Positions 1 through 11,894 of a stretch of 64,000 nucleotides of DNA are shown here, in pieces. Under the pieces are notes generated by a model. It was not told where the DNA came from. It did no database searches and saw only the letters and a program-made list of their open reading frames with translations. A program made the translations under genes and the position numbers. Each line of letters begins with the position of its first letter. Within the stretch, counting starts at the first letter, position 1. This DNA is from Streptomyces sp. ERV7 (GTDB lineage Bacteria > Actinomycetota > Actinomycetes > Streptomycetales > Streptomycetaceae): the NCBI RefSeq assembly GCF_001653515.1, contig NZ_LYOY01000029.1, positions 1,302,001 through 1,366,000 of the forward strand, read 5' to 3'.

Positions 1-20
1 CGTCAGCCCTCAGCCGTCGC

Positions 21-3000
21 TCAGCTGTGCGTGCGCAGCAGCGTCCGCATCGTCCGCATCGCGACCGACAGGTTCGCCAGGTCGAAGGCGTCCGAGCCCT
101 GGATCTCCTCCAGGGTGGTGCGGGCACGGCCGAGGATCGCCGCGTTCTTCTCCTCCCAGGCCTTGAAGCGCTGCTCGGGCGACGAGGTGCCGTTGCCGAC
201 CGAGAGCACGTCCTGGGTGAGACCCGCGTGCGCCGCGTACAGGTCCTCGCGGATGGAGGCGCGGGCCATGGACTGCCAGCGGTCGGCCCGCGGCAGCTCG
301 ATGATCCGGTCCATCAGCTGAGTGATCCGCAGCCGGTCCGCGAGGTCGTAGTAGACCTCGGCCACGGCCAGCGGGTCCTTGCCGGTGCGGCCCGAGATCG
401 CCACGATGTCGAGCGAGGGGAACGCCGAGGAGAACCCGGCGACCCGGCGGGCGAGCTCGTCGGGCACCCCGGCCGCGGTGAGCTCGTCCAGGATCGACTG
501 GTACCACTCCAGGTCCGCGCCCTTGAGCATGCTCGCCAGCTCGCCCCAGACCTTCTCGACGCCCTCGGCGAAGTCCGCGATGGTCTCGGCGATCTGGAGC
601 GGCTGCGGCCGGTTGTTGAGCAGCCAGCGCGTGCCGCGCTCGACGAGACGGCGCGAGTGGAGGCGGATACGGGTCTGGACGTCGGCGTCGACCCTGTTGT
701 CCAGCGCCTCGACCGCGTCCCACACCGCGCTCAGGCCGAAGATCTCGCGGGCCGCGGTCTGCGCCCGGACGATCTCCTCCATGGACGCGCCGGTCTCCTC
801 CCGCAGCCGGTGCAGGAAGGTCGAACCACCGGTGTTCACGGTGTCGTTGACCAGGACCGTGGTGACGATCTCGCGGCGCAGCGCGTGTCCGTCGATGGCC
901 TCGGGGAACTTCTCGCGCAGCTGCTTCGGGAAGTACGCGTGGAGCAGCTTCTGCAGGTACGGGTCGTCCGGCAGGTCCGTGTGGACCAGCTCGTCGGCCA
1001 CCGTGATCTTGGTGTAGGCGAGCAGCACGGCGAGCTCCGGCTGGCTGAGCCCGCGCCCGTTGTTGAGCAGCTCGCGGATCTGGCGGTCCGTCGGCAGGAA
1101 CTCCAGCGCCCGGTCCAGGTGGCCGTCGCGCCCGAGGCGGCGCATGAACCGCTGGTGGGCGTGGAGCAGCGACGGCGACTGCGCGACCGCGTTGGCCAGG
1201 GCGGTGTTCTGCGCGTAGTTGTTGCGCAGCACCAGCCTGCCGACCTCGTCGGTCATCTGGGCGAGGATCTTGTTGCGCTGCTTGACGGTCATGTCGCCGT
1301 CCGTGACCAGACCGTTGAGCAGGATCTTGATGTTCACCTCGTGGTCGGAGGTGTCCACGCCCGCGCTGTTGTCGATCGCGTCGGTGTTGACCTTGCCGCC
1401 GTTGCGGTCGAACTCGATCCGGCCGAGCTGGGTCAGACCCAGGTTGCCGCCCTCGCCGACGACCTTGACCCGCAGGTCCTCGCCGTTGACGCGGATCGCG
1501 TCGTTGGCCTTGTCGCCGACGTCCGCGTTGGACTCGGCGGACGACTTCACATACGTACCGATGCCACCGTTCCACAGCAGGTCCACCGGCGCCTTGAGGA
1601 TCGCCTGCATCAGCTCGGCGGGCGTCAGCTTGGTGACACCCGGCTCGATACCGAGGGCCGCCCGGATCTGCGCGTTGAGCGGGATCGACTTGGCCGTGCG
1701 CGGGTGGATGCCGCCGCCCGCGGACAGCAGCCCCTTGTCGTAGTCCGCCCAGGAGCTGCGGGGCAGGTCGAACAGACGGCGGCGCTCGGCGTAGGAGGTG
1801 GCCGCGTCCGGGGTCGGGTCGATGAAGATGTGACGGTGGTCGAACGCGGCGACCAGGCGGATGTGCTCGGAGAGCAGCATGCCGTTGCCGAACACGTCAC
1901 CGGACATGTCGCCCACGCCCACGACCGTGAAGTCCTCGGTCTGGCTGTCGTGGCCGAGCTCGCGGAAGTGCCGCTTGACGGACTCCCAGGCACCGCGCGC
2001 GGTGATGCCCATGCCCTTGTGGTCGTATCCGGCGGAGCCGCCGGAGGCGAACGCGTCGCCGAGCCAGAAGTCGTAGCTGATCGCCACGTCGTTGGCGATG
2101 TCCGAGAAGGTCGCGGTGCCCTTGTCGGCGGCGACCACCAGGTAGGTGTCGTCCTCGTCGTGGCGCACCACGTCGGACGGCGGCACGACCTCGCCCGCCA
2201 CCAGGTTGTCGGTGATGTCGAGCAGCGCCGAGATGAACGTCTTGTACGAGGCGATGCCCTCGGCCAGCCACGCGTCGCGGTCCACGGACGGGTCCGGGAG
2301 CTGCTTGGCGACGAAGCCGCCCTTGGCGCCGACCGGCACGATGACGGTGTTCTTCACCATCTGCGCCTTGACCAGGCCGAGGATCTCCGTACGGAAGTCC
2401 TCGCGGCGGTCGGACCAGCGCAGACCACCGCGCGCGACCTTGCCGAAGCGCAGGTGCACGCCCTCGACGCGCGGCGAGTACACCCAGATCTCGAACGCCG
2501 GGCGGGGCGCCGGCAGGTCCGGGATCGCCTGCGGGTCGAACTTCATCGAGATATACGCGTGGGGGTTGCCCTCGGCGTTCTTCTGGAAGTAGTTCGTCCG
2601 CAGCGTCGCCTTGATGACGGTGAGGAAGGAGCGCAGGATGCGGTCCTCGTCGAGCGAGGCGACCTGGTCGAGCGCCCCGTCCAGCTCTTCGAGCAGCCCG
2701 TCGATGAGCTCGGTGCCCGCACTCTGGCGGCCCGGCGACATCCGCGCCTCGAAGAGCGAGACCAGCAGCCGGGTGGTGTGGACGTTGTCGCGGAGGGTGT
2801 CCTCCATGTAGTCCTGGCTGAAGGTCGAACCGGCCTGGCGCAGGTACTTGGCGTAGGCGCGCAGCACCATCGCCTGGCGCCAGTTGAGCCCGGCGCGCAG
2901 CACCAGCGAGTTGAAGCCGTCGTTCTCGGCGGAGCCGGTCCAGGTGGCGGCGAAGGCCTCCTGGAAGCGCTCGCGCGCGTCGTCCGCGAGGTAGTCGCCG

Positions 3001-4991
3001 TTGCCGTTGATCTTCTTCGGCAGGCGCAGGCCGAAGTCGTAGATCCACGCGTGCGTGCGGTCGGCGCAGCGCAGCTCGTAGGGGCGCTCGTCCGTGACCT
3101 CCACGCCCAGGCGCTGGAGGACCGGCAGCACGGCCGAGAGCGAGACCTGCTCGCCGATGCGGTAGATCTTGAACCGGCGCTCGCCGGGGGCCGCGTTGAC
3201 CGGCTCGTACAGCGAGAGCGCGAAGTCCTTGCGGCCGTGGGTGAGCTGCTCCAGGTGGACCAGGTCGGCCACGGCGGCGCGCGGGGAGTGGTCCGCCTTG
3301 TAGCCCTCGGGGAAGGCGTGGCCGTAGCGGCGCAGCAGCTCGGCGGCGCGCTCCTCGCCGCACTCGGCGTTCAGCGCGTCGGAGAACCCGTCGGCCCAGG
3401 AGCGGGCGGCCTCCACGAGGCGGGCCTCGATGCGCTCGGTGTCCGCGTCGGTGAGGTCGGGCAGCTCGGTGCCGACGGGCACCCGCACCACGAAGTGGAG
3501 CCGGGACAGGATCGACTCGGTGTTCCAGGCGGTGAAGTCGACGCTGATGCCGCCGAGCTCCTCCTTCAGGATGTCGATGAGCCGCAGCCGCACGCCCGTG
3601 GTGTAGCGGTCGCGGGGCAGGTAGATCAGCGCCGAGTAGTAGCGCCCGTACTCGTCCTGGCGCAGGTAGAGGCGCAGCCGGCGCCGCTCCTGGAGGTAGA
3701 GCACCGAGGTGACGATGGAGCGCAGCTGGTCGGCCGGGGTCTGGAACAGCTCGTCGCGCGGGTAGGTCTCCAGGATCTGGAGCAGGTCGCGGCCGTCGTG
3801 GCTGTTGGGCGAGAACCCGGCGCCGCGCAGCACCTCGGCGACCTTGCGGCGCACGACCGGGACGCGGCGGACCGACTCGGTGTACGCGGCCGAGGAGAAC
3901 AGGCCGAGGAAGCGGCGCTCGCCGACCACGTTGCCGTTGTCGTCGAACTTCTTCACCCCGACGTAGTCGAGGTAGGAGGGCCGGTGCACGGTGGACCGGC
4001 TGTTGGCCTTGGTGAGCACCAGGAGCTTGTGCTCACGGGCCTTGGCGCGCGCGTCGGCGGGCAGCCGCTCGAAGGACGGGCTGACCGGGTGGCTGTCGTC
4101 GCCGTGGTGGTGCGGGTCGGAGCGCAGGATGCCGAGGCCGGTGCCGGGCACGGCCGCCAGCGAGTCGTCCTCGTGCAGCTCGTACTCGCGGTAGCCGAGG
4201 AAGGTGAAGTGGTCGTCGGAGAGCCAGCGCAGCAGCTCCCGGGCCTCGTCCACCTCCTCGTCGCGCAGATCGCCCGCCTTGGGCTCCTTGGGGAGCTCCT
4301 CGGCGATGCGCAGCGCGGAGTCGCGCATCTTCTCCCAGTCCTCGACGGCTTCCCGTACGTCGGACAGCACCCGCATCAGATCGGCGGTGATCTGCTTCAG
4401 GTCGGCGCGGTCGGTCTCGCGGTCGATCTCGACGTGGATCCAGGACTCGGTGAGAGCGTCGTGCGGCAGGGCGCCGTTGTGCGCGCCGGCGTCGAGGACC
4501 TCGATGAGCTTGCCGGTGAGGTCACGGCGGACCACGACCTGCGGGTGGATCACGACGTGGATGCCGCGGCTCTGGCGGGAGAGCTCGTTGGTGACGGAGT
4601 CCACGAGGAAGGGCATGTCGTCGGTGACGACCTCGACGACCGAGTGGCTGCACGTCCAGCCGTTCTCCTCGACGGTCGGGGTGTGCACCCGCACGCTCGC
4701 GGTGCCCTGCGGGCGGTTTTCGGCCAGCCTGTAGTGCGACAGGGCGGCACCGAAGACGTCGACCGGGTCGCGGTCGGTCAGGTCCTCGGGAGCGGTGTGC
4801 AGGTAGTAGCGCTGGAGGTACCCGAGGACGGCGTCCTGGGCAGGACCTTCCTCCCCTGCGGCCCCGGTAGTGGCTGCCCGGTCCTGGGGGGCGCCCCCCA
4901 GACCGCCGGGGCCCCCCACCGGGCTGTTCTCAGCTACCCGGGCGGCCCGTGCGAGCAGCTCGGCCTTGGCTTCGTCCAGCTTGGTCTGCAT
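21..4991 (-). CDS. gdhB: NAD-specific glutamate dehydrogenase, large (180 kDa) class
   Basis: The 1656-residue protein belongs to the Bac_GDH family of very large NAD-dependent glutamate dehydrogenases, which oxidise glutamate to 2-oxoglutarate and ammonium in the cytoplasm. The length matches the ~1650-residue enzymes known from streptomycetes. The N-terminal third is the regulatory part of the family. The catalytic block has an RGGLRWSDR stretch followed by PVGAKGGFV, whose lysine lies near residue 890 and corresponds to the substrate-binding lysine of glutamate dehydrogenases. The ATG at 4991 follows CAGGAG and AGAGGA. Residues about 24-45 are a Gly/Ala/Pro-rich stretch encoded by very GC-rich palindromic DNA and look like a lineage-specific insertion. 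The gene stands alone, divergent from the PfpI gene. Family assignment is secure; the allosteric behaviour is not visible from sequence. Confidence 0.95.
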   Translation of the reverse strand: MQTKLDEAKAELLARAARVAENSPVGGPGGLGGAPQDRAATTGAAGEEGPAQDAVLGYLQRYYLHTAPEDLTDRDPVDVFGAALSHYRLAENRPQGTASVRVHTPTVEENGWTCSHSVVEVVTDDMPFLVDSVTNELSRQSRGIHVVIHPQVVVRRDLTGKLIEVLDAGAHNGALPHDALTESWIHVEIDRETDRADLKQITADLMRVLSDVREAVEDWEKMRDSALRIAEELPKEPKAGDLRDEEVDEARELLRWLSDDHFTFLGYREYELHEDDSLAAVPGTGLGILRSDPHHHGDDSHPVSPSFERLPADARAKAREHKLLVLTKANSRSTVHRPSYLDYVGVKKFDDNGNVVGERRFLGLFSSAAYTESVRRVPVVRRKVAEVLRGAGFSPNSHDGRDLLQILETYPRDELFQTPADQLRSIVTSVLYLQERRRLRLYLRQDEYGRYYSALIYLPRDRYTTGVRLRLIDILKEELGGISVDFTAWNTESILSRLHFVVRVPVGTELPDLTDADTERIEARLVEAARSWADGFSDALNAECGEERAAELLRRYGHAFPEGYKADHSPRAAVADLVHLEQLTHGRKDFALSLYEPVNAAPGERRFKIYRIGEQVSLSAVLPVLQRLGVEVTDERPYELRCADRTHAWIYDFGLRLPKKINGNGDYLADDARERFQEAFAATWTGSAENDGFNSLVLRAGLNWRQAMVLRAYAKYLRQAGSTFSQDYMEDTLRDNVHTTRLLVSLFEARMSPGRQSAGTELIDGLLEELDGALDQVASLDEDRILRSFLTVIKATLRTNYFQKNAEGNPHAYISMKFDPQAIPDLPAPRPAFEIWVYSPRVEGVHLRFGKVARGGLRWSDRREDFRTEILGLVKAQMVKNTVIVPVGAKGGFVAKQLPDPSVDRDAWLAEGIASYKTFISALLDITDNLVAGEVVPPSDVVRHDEDDTYLVVAADKGTATFSDIANDVAISYDFWLGDAFASGGSAGYDHKGMGITARGAWESVKRHFRELGHDSQTEDFTVVGVGDMSGDVFGNGMLLSEHIRLVAAFDHRHIFIDPTPDAATSYAERRRLFDLPRSSWADYDKGLLSAGGGIHPRTAKSIPLNAQIRAALGIEPGVTKLTPAELMQAILKAPVDLLWNGGIGTYVKSSAESNADVGDKANDAIRVNGEDLRVKVVGEGGNLGLTQLGRIEFDRNGGKVNTDAIDNSAGVDTSDHEVNIKILLNGLVTDGDMTVKQRNKILAQMTDEVGRLVLRNNYAQNTALANAVAQSPSLLHAHQRFMRRLGRDGHLDRALEFLPTDRQIRELLNNGRGLSQPELAVLLAYTKITVADELVHTDLPDDPYLQKLLHAYFPKQLREKFPEAIDGHALRREIVTTVLVNDTVNTGGSTFLHRLREETGASMEEIVRAQTAAREIFGLSAVWDAVEALDNRVDADVQTRIRLHSRRLVERGTRWLLNNRPQPLQIAETIADFAEGVEKVWGELASMLKGADLEWYQSILDELTAAGVPDELARRVAGFSSAFPSLDIVAISGRTGKDPLAVAEVYYDLADRLRITQLMDRIIELPRADRWQSMARASIREDLYAAHAGLTQDVLSVGNGTSSPEQRFKAWEEKNAAILGRARTTLEEIQGSDAFDLANLSVAMRTMRTLLRTHS
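4884..4901. repeat. Perfect 18-bp GC palindrome inside gdhB
   Basis: CTGGGGGGCGCCCCCCAG is its own reverse complement and lies in the codons of the Gly/Ala/Pro-rich stretch near the GdhB N-terminus. It is followed by another G/C run (GGGGCCCCCC). It resembles the GC-rich palindromes usually found between Streptomyces genes, but here it is in frame in a coding region. Confidence 0.6.
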
Positions 4992-5482
4992 GTCCTCTGG
5001 CTCCTGTCGCGCGCCGTTGCGTGACGTAGGTAGAAGCGGCGCAACGCCACGACGCGGGGTGTCCGGTCGGAGTCGACGTTATGCCGCGATGAGAGATGCC
5101 CGGGTCGTTACTGGCCATTTTCGGCGAAGGGCCCGGGATACGGGAATCAGCGAGGGCCCGGGCACTGTGGCACTCCGGGCGCAGGGCAGGGGCGTCAGTG
5201 CCCCTGCGGGATATCGCGCTGATCACGGGTCAAGGCTATCGCCCCGCCCCCCCGAACCGTCATGAGCCGTATGTGTACAAAAGCAGGGCCCGAAGTTTGA
5301 CACTCTGGACAGCGACGCGGGCCGTCCGAACGCCCTCTTGGCAAACCGGCCGGGCCGGGGCACGTTTGCCCCGTACCCGCGGTGCGCCCAGCCGCACCGC
5401 GCACACCCCCAGGAACGGCGGGGCGAACAGCCCTGCGCACCCTGTACGAGCCAGGCACGCACGGTCGACTCCGGGAGCACCG
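4992..5482. other. Divergent intergenic region, gdhB / PfpI gene
   Basis: These 491 bases must hold the leftward gdhB promoter and the rightward PfpI-gene promoter. A TTGACA hexamer lies near 5297 on the + strand, but no matching -10 follows at 16-18 nt. I see no convincing small gene, RNA or repeat. Confidence 0.4.
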
Positions 5483-6049
5483 ATGGCAGCCAAGATCCTG
5501 ATCGTGACCGGCGACGCGGCGGAGTCGCTGGAGGTCCTCTACCCCTACCAGCGGCTGCGCGAGGAGGGCTACGACGTCCACATCGCCGCCCCCGCCCGCA
5601 AGAAGCTCCAGTTCGTGATCCACGACTTCGAGCCGGGCTTCGACACGTACACCGAGAAGCCGGGCTACACCTGGCCGGCCGACCTCGCCTTCTCGGAAGT
5701 CGATCCCGGCCAGTACGCCGCACTGGTGATCCCGGGCGGCCGGGCGCCCGAGTACCTGCGCAACGACCCCGAGCTGCGCAAGCTCCTCAAGGCCTTCTTC
5801 GACACGGACAAGCCGGTCGCCCAGATCTGTCACGGTCCCCTCCTGACCGCGGCGATCGGCGGCCTCAGCGGCCGCCGGGTCACCGCGTACCCCGCCCTCG
5901 AACTCGACATGCAGGCCGCCGGTGCCAGCTTCCGCGACGCGGAGACCGTCGTCGACGGCACCCTGGTCTCCGCCCGCGCCTGGCCGGACCACTCCACCTG
6001 GATGCGGGAGTTCCTCACGGTGCTGCGGGCCAAGGCGCCGGTGACGTAG
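5483..6049 (+). CDS. DJ-1/PfpI family protein
   Basis: This 188-residue protein has the single-domain DJ-1/PfpI (type 1 glutamine amidotransferase-like) fold. It starts KILIVTGDAAESLEVLYPYQ, has the glutamate-containing turn near the N-terminus, and carries the nucleophile elbow AQICHGPLL, in which the cysteine is followed by histidine as in PfpI and YajL-type proteins. The family includes intracellular proteases, deglycase-like stress proteins and chaperones, so the exact reaction is not determined. The ATG at 5483 is preceded by GGGAG. An open frame continues upstream to 5096, but that part lacks family similarity and a ribosome site. It is convergent with the HAD gene and has no operon partner. 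Confidence 0.85.
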   Translation: MAAKILIVTGDAAESLEVLYPYQRLREEGYDVHIAAPARKKLQFVIHDFEPGFDTYTEKPGYTWPADLAFSEVDPGQYAALVIPGGRAPEYLRNDPELRKLLKAFFDTDKPVAQICHGPLLTAAIGGLSGRRVTAYPALELDMQAAGASFRDAETVVDGTLVSARAWPDHSTWMREFLTVLRAKAPVT

Positions 6050-6060
6050 CAGGGAACGCG

Positions 6061-6075
6061 CCAGGGGCGCCCTGG
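6061..6075. terminator. Possible bidirectional terminator
   Basis: CCAGGG-GCG-CCCTGG forms a 6-bp hairpin twelve bases after the PfpI stop and upstream of the convergent HAD 3' end. There is no T-run, as is common in Streptomyces. Confidence 0.35.
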
Positions 6076-6211
6076 GCACGTCGGAGCCCCCTGGGCGCTC
6101 CTCGGCACCAGCCGGTCCCGCAGCGGCCGCGTGCGGGGCGTCTCAGGGCGTCCCGCACGGGCGCCACCGCACTACCCCGCCGAACTACCCCACCGACCGC
6201 GTACGAGGCCG

Positions 6212-6886
6212 TCAGCCCGCCAGCAGCTCCGCCGTCTGGACCGCCTCCGCCAGTGTGTCCACCACCGGCACGCCCGCCACCGCGAGGCTGGCCCGGCTGT
6301 GCGACCCACCGGTGAACAGCACCGCACGCGCCCCCACGTGCGCCGCGGCCACGGCGTCGTCCACCGCGTCCCCGATCACCACGATCCGGTCGGGGGATAT
6401 CCCCTCGCCCGCCTCCCGCAGCAGCGTCAGATGCCGCACCATGTGCTCGGCCTTGCTGCCGTGCGAGGGGCCGGTGCGCCCGTCGACACGCAGGAAGTGC
6501 TCGGTGATGCCGTGCCGGCGCACGATCGGCACCAGGTGCTCGTGCGGCGCCATCGACAGCAGCGACTGGCTGAGCCCGGCCGCCCGCCGCGCGGCGAGCA
6601 GCTCGGCCGCGCCCGCCGTGAGCGCGCAGGCGTCCGCCCGGAGCCAGTAGTGCTTGTGGAACGCCTCGTCCATCACGAGCCACTCCGCCTCGGTCGGCAG
6701 CCGCCCCATCAGCCGCTCGTAGAAGCGGGGTATCGGCACGCAGTACAGCTCGCGGTACCGCTCCAGCGTGATCGGCTCCAGGCCGAGCTCCGCGAAGGCG
6801 GCGTTGGTCGCCTCGATGACCGCGGCGATGTCGTCGAGCAGTGTGCCGTTCCAGTCCCAGACCAGATGCGTCGTGCGCTTCCCCAT
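6212..6886 (-). CDS. HAD-superfamily hydrolase, phosphoglycolate phosphatase-like
   Basis: The 224-residue protein is a HAD-family hydrolase with a helical cap between motif I and motif II. Motif I at residues 11-15 reads DWNGT, where the usual pattern is DxDGT, so the second (general acid/base) aspartate is replaced by Asn13. Motif IV appears as VIGDAVDDAVAA, with the acidic pair that binds magnesium. The ATG at 6886 puts motif I at the expected distance from the N-terminus; the upstream in-frame extension lacks similarity. The gene lies 80 bp after the DUF6912-type gene on the same strand, so the two may be cotranscribed. The substrate is unknown, and the Asn13 change argues for caution about ordinary phosphatase activity. 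Confidence 0.8.
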   Translation of the reverse strand: MGKRTTHLVWDWNGTLLDDIAAVIEATNAAFAELGLEPITLERYRELYCVPIPRFYERLMGRLPTEAEWLVMDEAFHKHYWLRADACALTAGAAELLAARRAAGLSQSLLSMAPHEHLVPIVRRHGITEHFLRVDGRTGPSHGSKAEHMVRHLTLLREAGEGISPDRIVVIGDAVDDAVAAAHVGARAVLFTGGSHSRASLAVAGVPVVDTLAEAVQTAELLAG

Positions 6887-6966
6887 GCCAGAACGGTACC
6901 CACCCCCACTGACAACGGACCCCGATGCACCCAAGAGGTGCCCAAGAGCGCAGGTCAGCGGGGCCG

Positions 6967-7473
6967 TCAGCCGATCAGGTTGGGAATCTCCTGCACGCCG
7001 AACCACAGCAGCTCGTGGTCCTCGGCGCCGTCGACCGTGAACTGGGCGTCGTCGTCGCCCTGGTCCGCCGCGCCCAGCGCCTCGGCCGCCGCGGCGACGT
7101 CGGTGACCGCGTCGTCCGCGTCCACGTGCACCGCGGCCGCCTTGCCCAGCGGCACCGGCCCGGCGATCCGCACCTCGCCCAGCGAGCTCGCGTCCAGGCT
7201 GCGGTCGGGGTCGGCCGAGGCGGCCCCGTCGGGCACGTCCACGGCTACCACGACGCGGCGCCTGGCAGCCTCCGGGTGCCCGGCGAGCAGCCTCAGCGAG
7301 GCCGCCGCGGCCCGGCTCAGCGCCGCGTACTCCAGCTCCTCGATGTCGTCCGAGACGTACCACTCGCGCAGCCCGGGCGTGACGGCGTAGGCGGTCAGCG
7401 GGCCGGGGCCGAGCTCTCCCGCCGTGTGCGCCGTCGCGAGACCAGGAAGGGTCAGAGGGAGGTACACGCGCAT
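6967..7473 (-). CDS. DUF6912-family conserved actinobacterial protein
   Basis: This 168-residue soluble protein begins MRVYLPLTLPGLA and contains REWYVSDDIEELEYAA, a pattern I associate with the actinobacterial family now called DUF6912. It has no transmembrane segment, signal peptide or recognised catalytic motif. The C-terminal half is acidic (ADQGDDDAQF) and ends LLWFGVQEIPNLIG. It lies upstream of the HAD gene on the same strand and is divergent from the Rv3235-family gene. Function is unknown; the family name is recalled, not searched. Confidence 0.75.
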   Translation of the reverse strand: MRVYLPLTLPGLATAHTAGELGPGPLTAYAVTPGLREWYVSDDIEELEYAALSRAAAASLRLLAGHPEAARRRVVVAVDVPDGAASADPDRSLDASSLGEVRIAGPVPLGKAAAVHVDADDAVTDVAAAAEALGAADQGDDDAQFTVDGAEDHELLWFGVQEIPNLIG

Positions 7474-7675
7474 GACAGGCCGCTCTTTTCTGGTCGGAAG
7501 ACGCCCTCAGGATACGTGCGGGAGTCCCCCTTCGGGTTGCCCGCGCGGCGCCGGCGGCCTCGGAGTGCGCGGCGCCGGATTCCCCGCCGCCCCAGGCCCC
7601 TTGCGACCGGCGCCGCCGCCCCCGTACAAGATCCCCAACGAAAGCTACTGGCCGGTATCAAAGGGGGCTGCGGAG

Positions 7676-8128
7676 ATGAACAGGACCGACGGGACAAGGA
7701 CGGCCGCGCGGACCGACAGGACCCGGCCCGCGGGCCGGGTCGACCGGGTGGGGCCCGGCAGGCCCGGCACCGCGCACACGGGGCGCAGGCGGCTGCCCCG
7801 CTACTGGTTCGCGGAGCGCCTGCTCGCCGTCCTCAGCGGCCACCGCCCGGTCCACTGGATGCTGGGGCACACCGTCGGCGAGGCGTACGAGCAGCTGGTG
7901 CTGCTGGCCCCGGCCAGCCCGCTGCGGGCCTCGTGCCGACCGGTGGTGCGGCACTGCGACGAGTACGTGCCCCAGCCGGGCGTCATCGAGGCCTTCGCCC
8001 GCATCGGCGCCGGCGACCACGTACGCGCCATGGCCTTCCGCCTGGAGCAGGGCGCCGACCTGCGCTGGCGGTGCGCGGCAGTAGAAGTGGGGCCGGGCAC
8101 CCGTACGGTGCCCGGCCCCACCCGGTGA
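7676..8128 (+). CDS. Rv3235-family protein next to secA
   Basis: The 150-residue protein has a basic, disordered N-terminus (about 40 residues rich in Arg, Thr and Gly). A compact domain follows, beginning FAERLLAVLSGHRPVHWMLG and continuing with VGEAYEQL and VRHCDEYVPQPGVIEAFARI. This matches the actinobacterial Rv3235-type family, which usually sits beside secA. The ATG at 7676 follows AAAGGGGG with good spacing. It converges on secA with 15 bp between stop codons. The biochemical role is unknown. The secA neighbourhood is suggestive but not proof of a role in secretion. Confidence 0.75.
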   Translation: MNRTDGTRTAARTDRTRPAGRVDRVGPGRPGTAHTGRRRLPRYWFAERLLAVLSGHRPVHWMLGHTVGEAYEQLVLLAPASPLRASCRPVVRHCDEYVPQPGVIEAFARIGAGDHVRAMAFRLEQGADLRWRCAAVEVGPGTRTVPGPTR

Positions 8129-8143
8129 CTGCGTGCCTCGCCG

Positions 8144-10990
<2,847 letters not shown>

Positions 10991-11185
10991 GGGGGTTGGT
11001 CTCCTTGCCGGTCGGGCCTGGCGCGGTCGAGTACGGTTGATTACTTCTGGGCAACGGCCATCGTATGCGAGGACCCGCCCACGCCGGGAGGTCTGCCATG
11101 ACGACAACGGACCGGGCGCCCGGAAGGTGCCGGGAAACACGAAAAGCCCTGGCGTCCGTTCCGGCCCCGCACGGAGAATCAGCCG

Positions 11186-11821
11186 ATGGACCCAGTCACC
11201 CTCAGCACCGAGCGCCTGCTGCTGCGCCCCGTCGGCCCGCAGGACGCGGACGCGGCGTACGCGGCCTGTCAGGACCCCGACATCCAGCGCTGGACCACCG
11301 TCCCCTCGCCCTACCTGCGCGAGCACGCCGAGGCCTTCACCGGCACCTTCGCGCCCAACGGCTGGCGGGACGACTCCGACTACACGTTCGCGGTACGCCT
11401 GAGGGACACCTCCGGGACCGGTGAGACGGAAGAGACCAGTGGGACCGGTGAGGCCGAGGGGGCGGCGGCAGAGGGCGCGCTGGTGGCGATGGTCGGCGTC
11501 ATGCGGCGCGGGGAGAACGTCGCCGAGCTGGGGTTCTGGGCGGCCAAGGAGCACCGGGGCCGTGGCTATATGACCGAGGCGGCGGTGGCGGCGGCCCGCT
11601 GGGCCTTCGAGTCGGCGGGCGTCGAGCGCCTGGAGTGGCGGGCGGAGGTCGGCAACACGGCCTCGCGCGCGGTGGCCGAGAAGGCGGGCTTCACCATGGA
11701 GGGCACCCTGCGCGGGGCCCTCGTCCACGGCGGCACCCGCCGCGACAGCTGGGTGGGCGGCCTCCTCCCCGGCGACCTGGGCCTGCCCACCACGCGCGCG
11801 TACCTGCCGCCTCGGGCGTGA
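11186..11821 (+). CDS. GNAT-family N-acetyltransferase (RimJ/RimL type)
   Basis: The 211-residue protein has the RimJ-like GNAT layout, starting [19 protein letters not shown]. The acetyl-CoA pyrophosphate-binding loop [10 protein letters not shown] lies at residues 123-132, followed by [24 protein letters not shown], typical of this family. Residues about 74-97 form an acidic Gly/Thr/Glu insert with an internal imperfect repeat ([18 protein letters not shown]), probably a flexible loop. The ATG at 11186 follows GGAGA. The substrate (a protein N-terminus, amino acid or antibiotic) cannot be told from the sequence. It diverges from secA. Confidence 0.85.
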   Translation: MDPVTLSTERLLLRPVGPQDADAAYAACQDPDIQRWTTVPSPYLREHAEAFTGTFAPNGWRDDSDYTFAVRLRDTSGTGETEETSGTGEAEGAAAEGALVAMVGVMRRGENVAELGFWAAKEHRGRGYMTEAAVAAARWAFESAGVERLEWRAEVGNTASRAVAEKAGFTMEGTLRGALVHGGTRRDSWVGGLLPGDLGLPTTRAYLPPRA

Positions 11822-11894
11822 GGCCGGAGCGGACGGGCCCCGGCCGGGGACGCTCCCCGGGGGATTGTCAGTGGTGCCGTCTATCGTGCGGAAC

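Noticed and set aside
27..5024. A 1665-residue plus-strand open frame opposite gdhB
   Set aside because: It is the antisense shadow of a clear dehydrogenase gene. Long antisense frames are common in high-GC DNA, and its translation shows no domain.
5096..5482. N-terminal extension of the PfpI protein from 5096
   Set aside because: The added 129 residues are basic and low in complexity, do not resemble the family, and the ATG at 5483 has its own ribosome site and fits the family N-terminus.
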